Assembly: GCA_029935255.1 (NCBI GenBank)
Contig: JAOZKS010000156.1
Coordinates: forward strand, 1-6,563
Reading direction: 5' to 3'
DNA from: Pontiella sp.
Lineage (GTDB): Bacteria > Verrucomicrobiota > Kiritimatiellia > Kiritimatiellales > Pontiellaceae
Length of the DNA: 6,563 nt
The notes under the pieces are model-generated. The model was not told the origin of the DNA and searched no databases. It saw only the letters and a program-made list of their open reading frames with translations. This document shows positions 6,168-6,563 of this stretch, piece after piece. Numbering within the stretch: position 1 is the stretch's first letter; the number at the start of each line of letters is the position of its first letter. A program made the position numbers and the translations under genes.

Positions 6168-6563
6168 TTATTTCTTTTTCTTGTCCGCTCCGGGTTTGCG
6201 GGTGTAGGCGCAGTGGATGACCATTTTTCCTGTCAGCTTTCCGGTGTTTCTTCCAAGGGGTTTTACGTTGAGGGTGCGCACATCGTAGCGCACACCTTGT
6301 TTCTGAAGATCGGCGAGGAAACCGACCATGGAGTCGAGATTGCCTTGCCATGTGCAGCTAATACCCAGCTCGAACAGGTCGCCCGTCGACTTTTCGCCGT
6401 AGGGCTGGCTACGAGTGATATCCAGCCCATGATTGCGTGAAATCGATTTTATGATTTTCATCAATTCCGGCGAAACCGATTTTTGCTTGGTGTTGAATAC
6501 CCGTAGATCCTGCTGGAGTTCGTTTAATTCGACAATCCATTCGTCTTGCATCGCTATGCGTTT
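6168..6563 (-). CDS. PilO/GspM-like assembly platform protein, C-terminal part (5' end outside window)
   Basis: The first Met in view is encoded at 6549-6551, but four more open codons (Lys-Arg-Ile-Ala) reach the window edge and no ribosome site precedes that Met. The protein therefore probably starts further upstream. Numbering from this Met, a short helix rich in Glu/Gln/Leu (about 5-20) could be the end of a coiled coil. A ferredoxin-like region follows: SPELMKIIKSISRNHGLDI (about 27-45), FELGISCTWQGN (59-70), then a helix FLADLQKQG (77-85) and strands ending KMVIHCAYTR (109-118). This resembles the periplasmic domain of type IV pilus PilO and type II secretion GspM, which normally carry an N-terminal transmembrane helix and coiled coil, missing here because of the window edge. 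The tail ends in KKKK. Assignment rests on pattern only; an unrelated protein of this fold is possible. Confidence 0.5.
   Translation of the reverse strand, partial: KRIAMQDEWIVELNELQQDLRVFNTKQKSVSPELMKIIKSISRNHGLDITRSQPYGEKSTGDLFELGISCTWQGNLDSMVGFLADLQKQGVRYDVRTLNVKPLGRNTGKLTGKMVIHCAYTRKPGADKKKK

Noticed and set aside
5766..6440. Two plus-strand ORFs (5766-6053 and 6063-6440) opposite the hydrolase and PilO-like genes
   Set aside because: The minus-strand frames carry complete MBL metal motifs and a plausible fold, whereas the plus-strand peptides show none.

Overview
The window looks like chromosomal DNA of a Gram-negative bacterium. It carries glycoside-degrading enzymes, a compact ftsQ-ftsA-ftsZ division cluster, and part of a PilO/GspM-like secretion or pilus platform gene. 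The gene content and the divergent FtsZ suggest a PVC-superphylum lineage (Kiritimatiellota, Lentisphaerota or Verrucomicrobiota). That placement is inference from sequence style only, since no rRNA or universal marker is present.

Region by region: positions 1-708 hold the C-terminal part of a GH94-type phosphorylase. A complete GH1 beta-glucosidase follows 38 bases later on the same strand (747-2060). Together they look like an intracellular route for splitting imported beta-glucosides by phosphorolysis and hydrolysis. A 241-base intergenic stretch, visibly richer in A+T (2061-2301), separates them from the division genes. It contains inverted repeats and probably the division promoter and leader. 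Positions 2302-5528 hold ftsQ, ftsA and ftsZ in the classical order, with a 13-base gap between ftsQ and ftsA and an 8-base overlap between ftsA and ftsZ. FtsQ would be the membrane/periplasmic part, FtsA the membrane tether, and FtsZ the cytoskeletal partner with a recognisable C-terminal FtsA-binding peptide.

On the minus strand, converging on ftsZ with only 6 bases between stop codons, lie a GloC/YcbL-type metallo-beta-lactamase-fold hydrolase (5535-6158) and, upstream of it, a PilO/GspM-like gene that runs off the right edge (6168-6563). These two are probably cotranscribed.

The most notable observation is the FtsZ. Its fold, tubulin signature (GGGTGSG) and C-terminal peptide are kept. 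However, the residues used elsewhere for GTP hydrolysis and guanine recognition (T7-loop Asn and second Asp, the T1 glycine-rich loop, the T6 Asn/Asp) are replaced. Secondary points are the leader with mutually exclusive hairpins before ftsQ, homopolymer tracts in ftsQ and at the ftsA/ftsZ junction, a perfect 12-base palindrome centred on the ftsZ stop, and the isolation of ftsQAZ from murein-synthesis genes. I see no mobile elements, CRISPR arrays, tRNAs or rRNAs.
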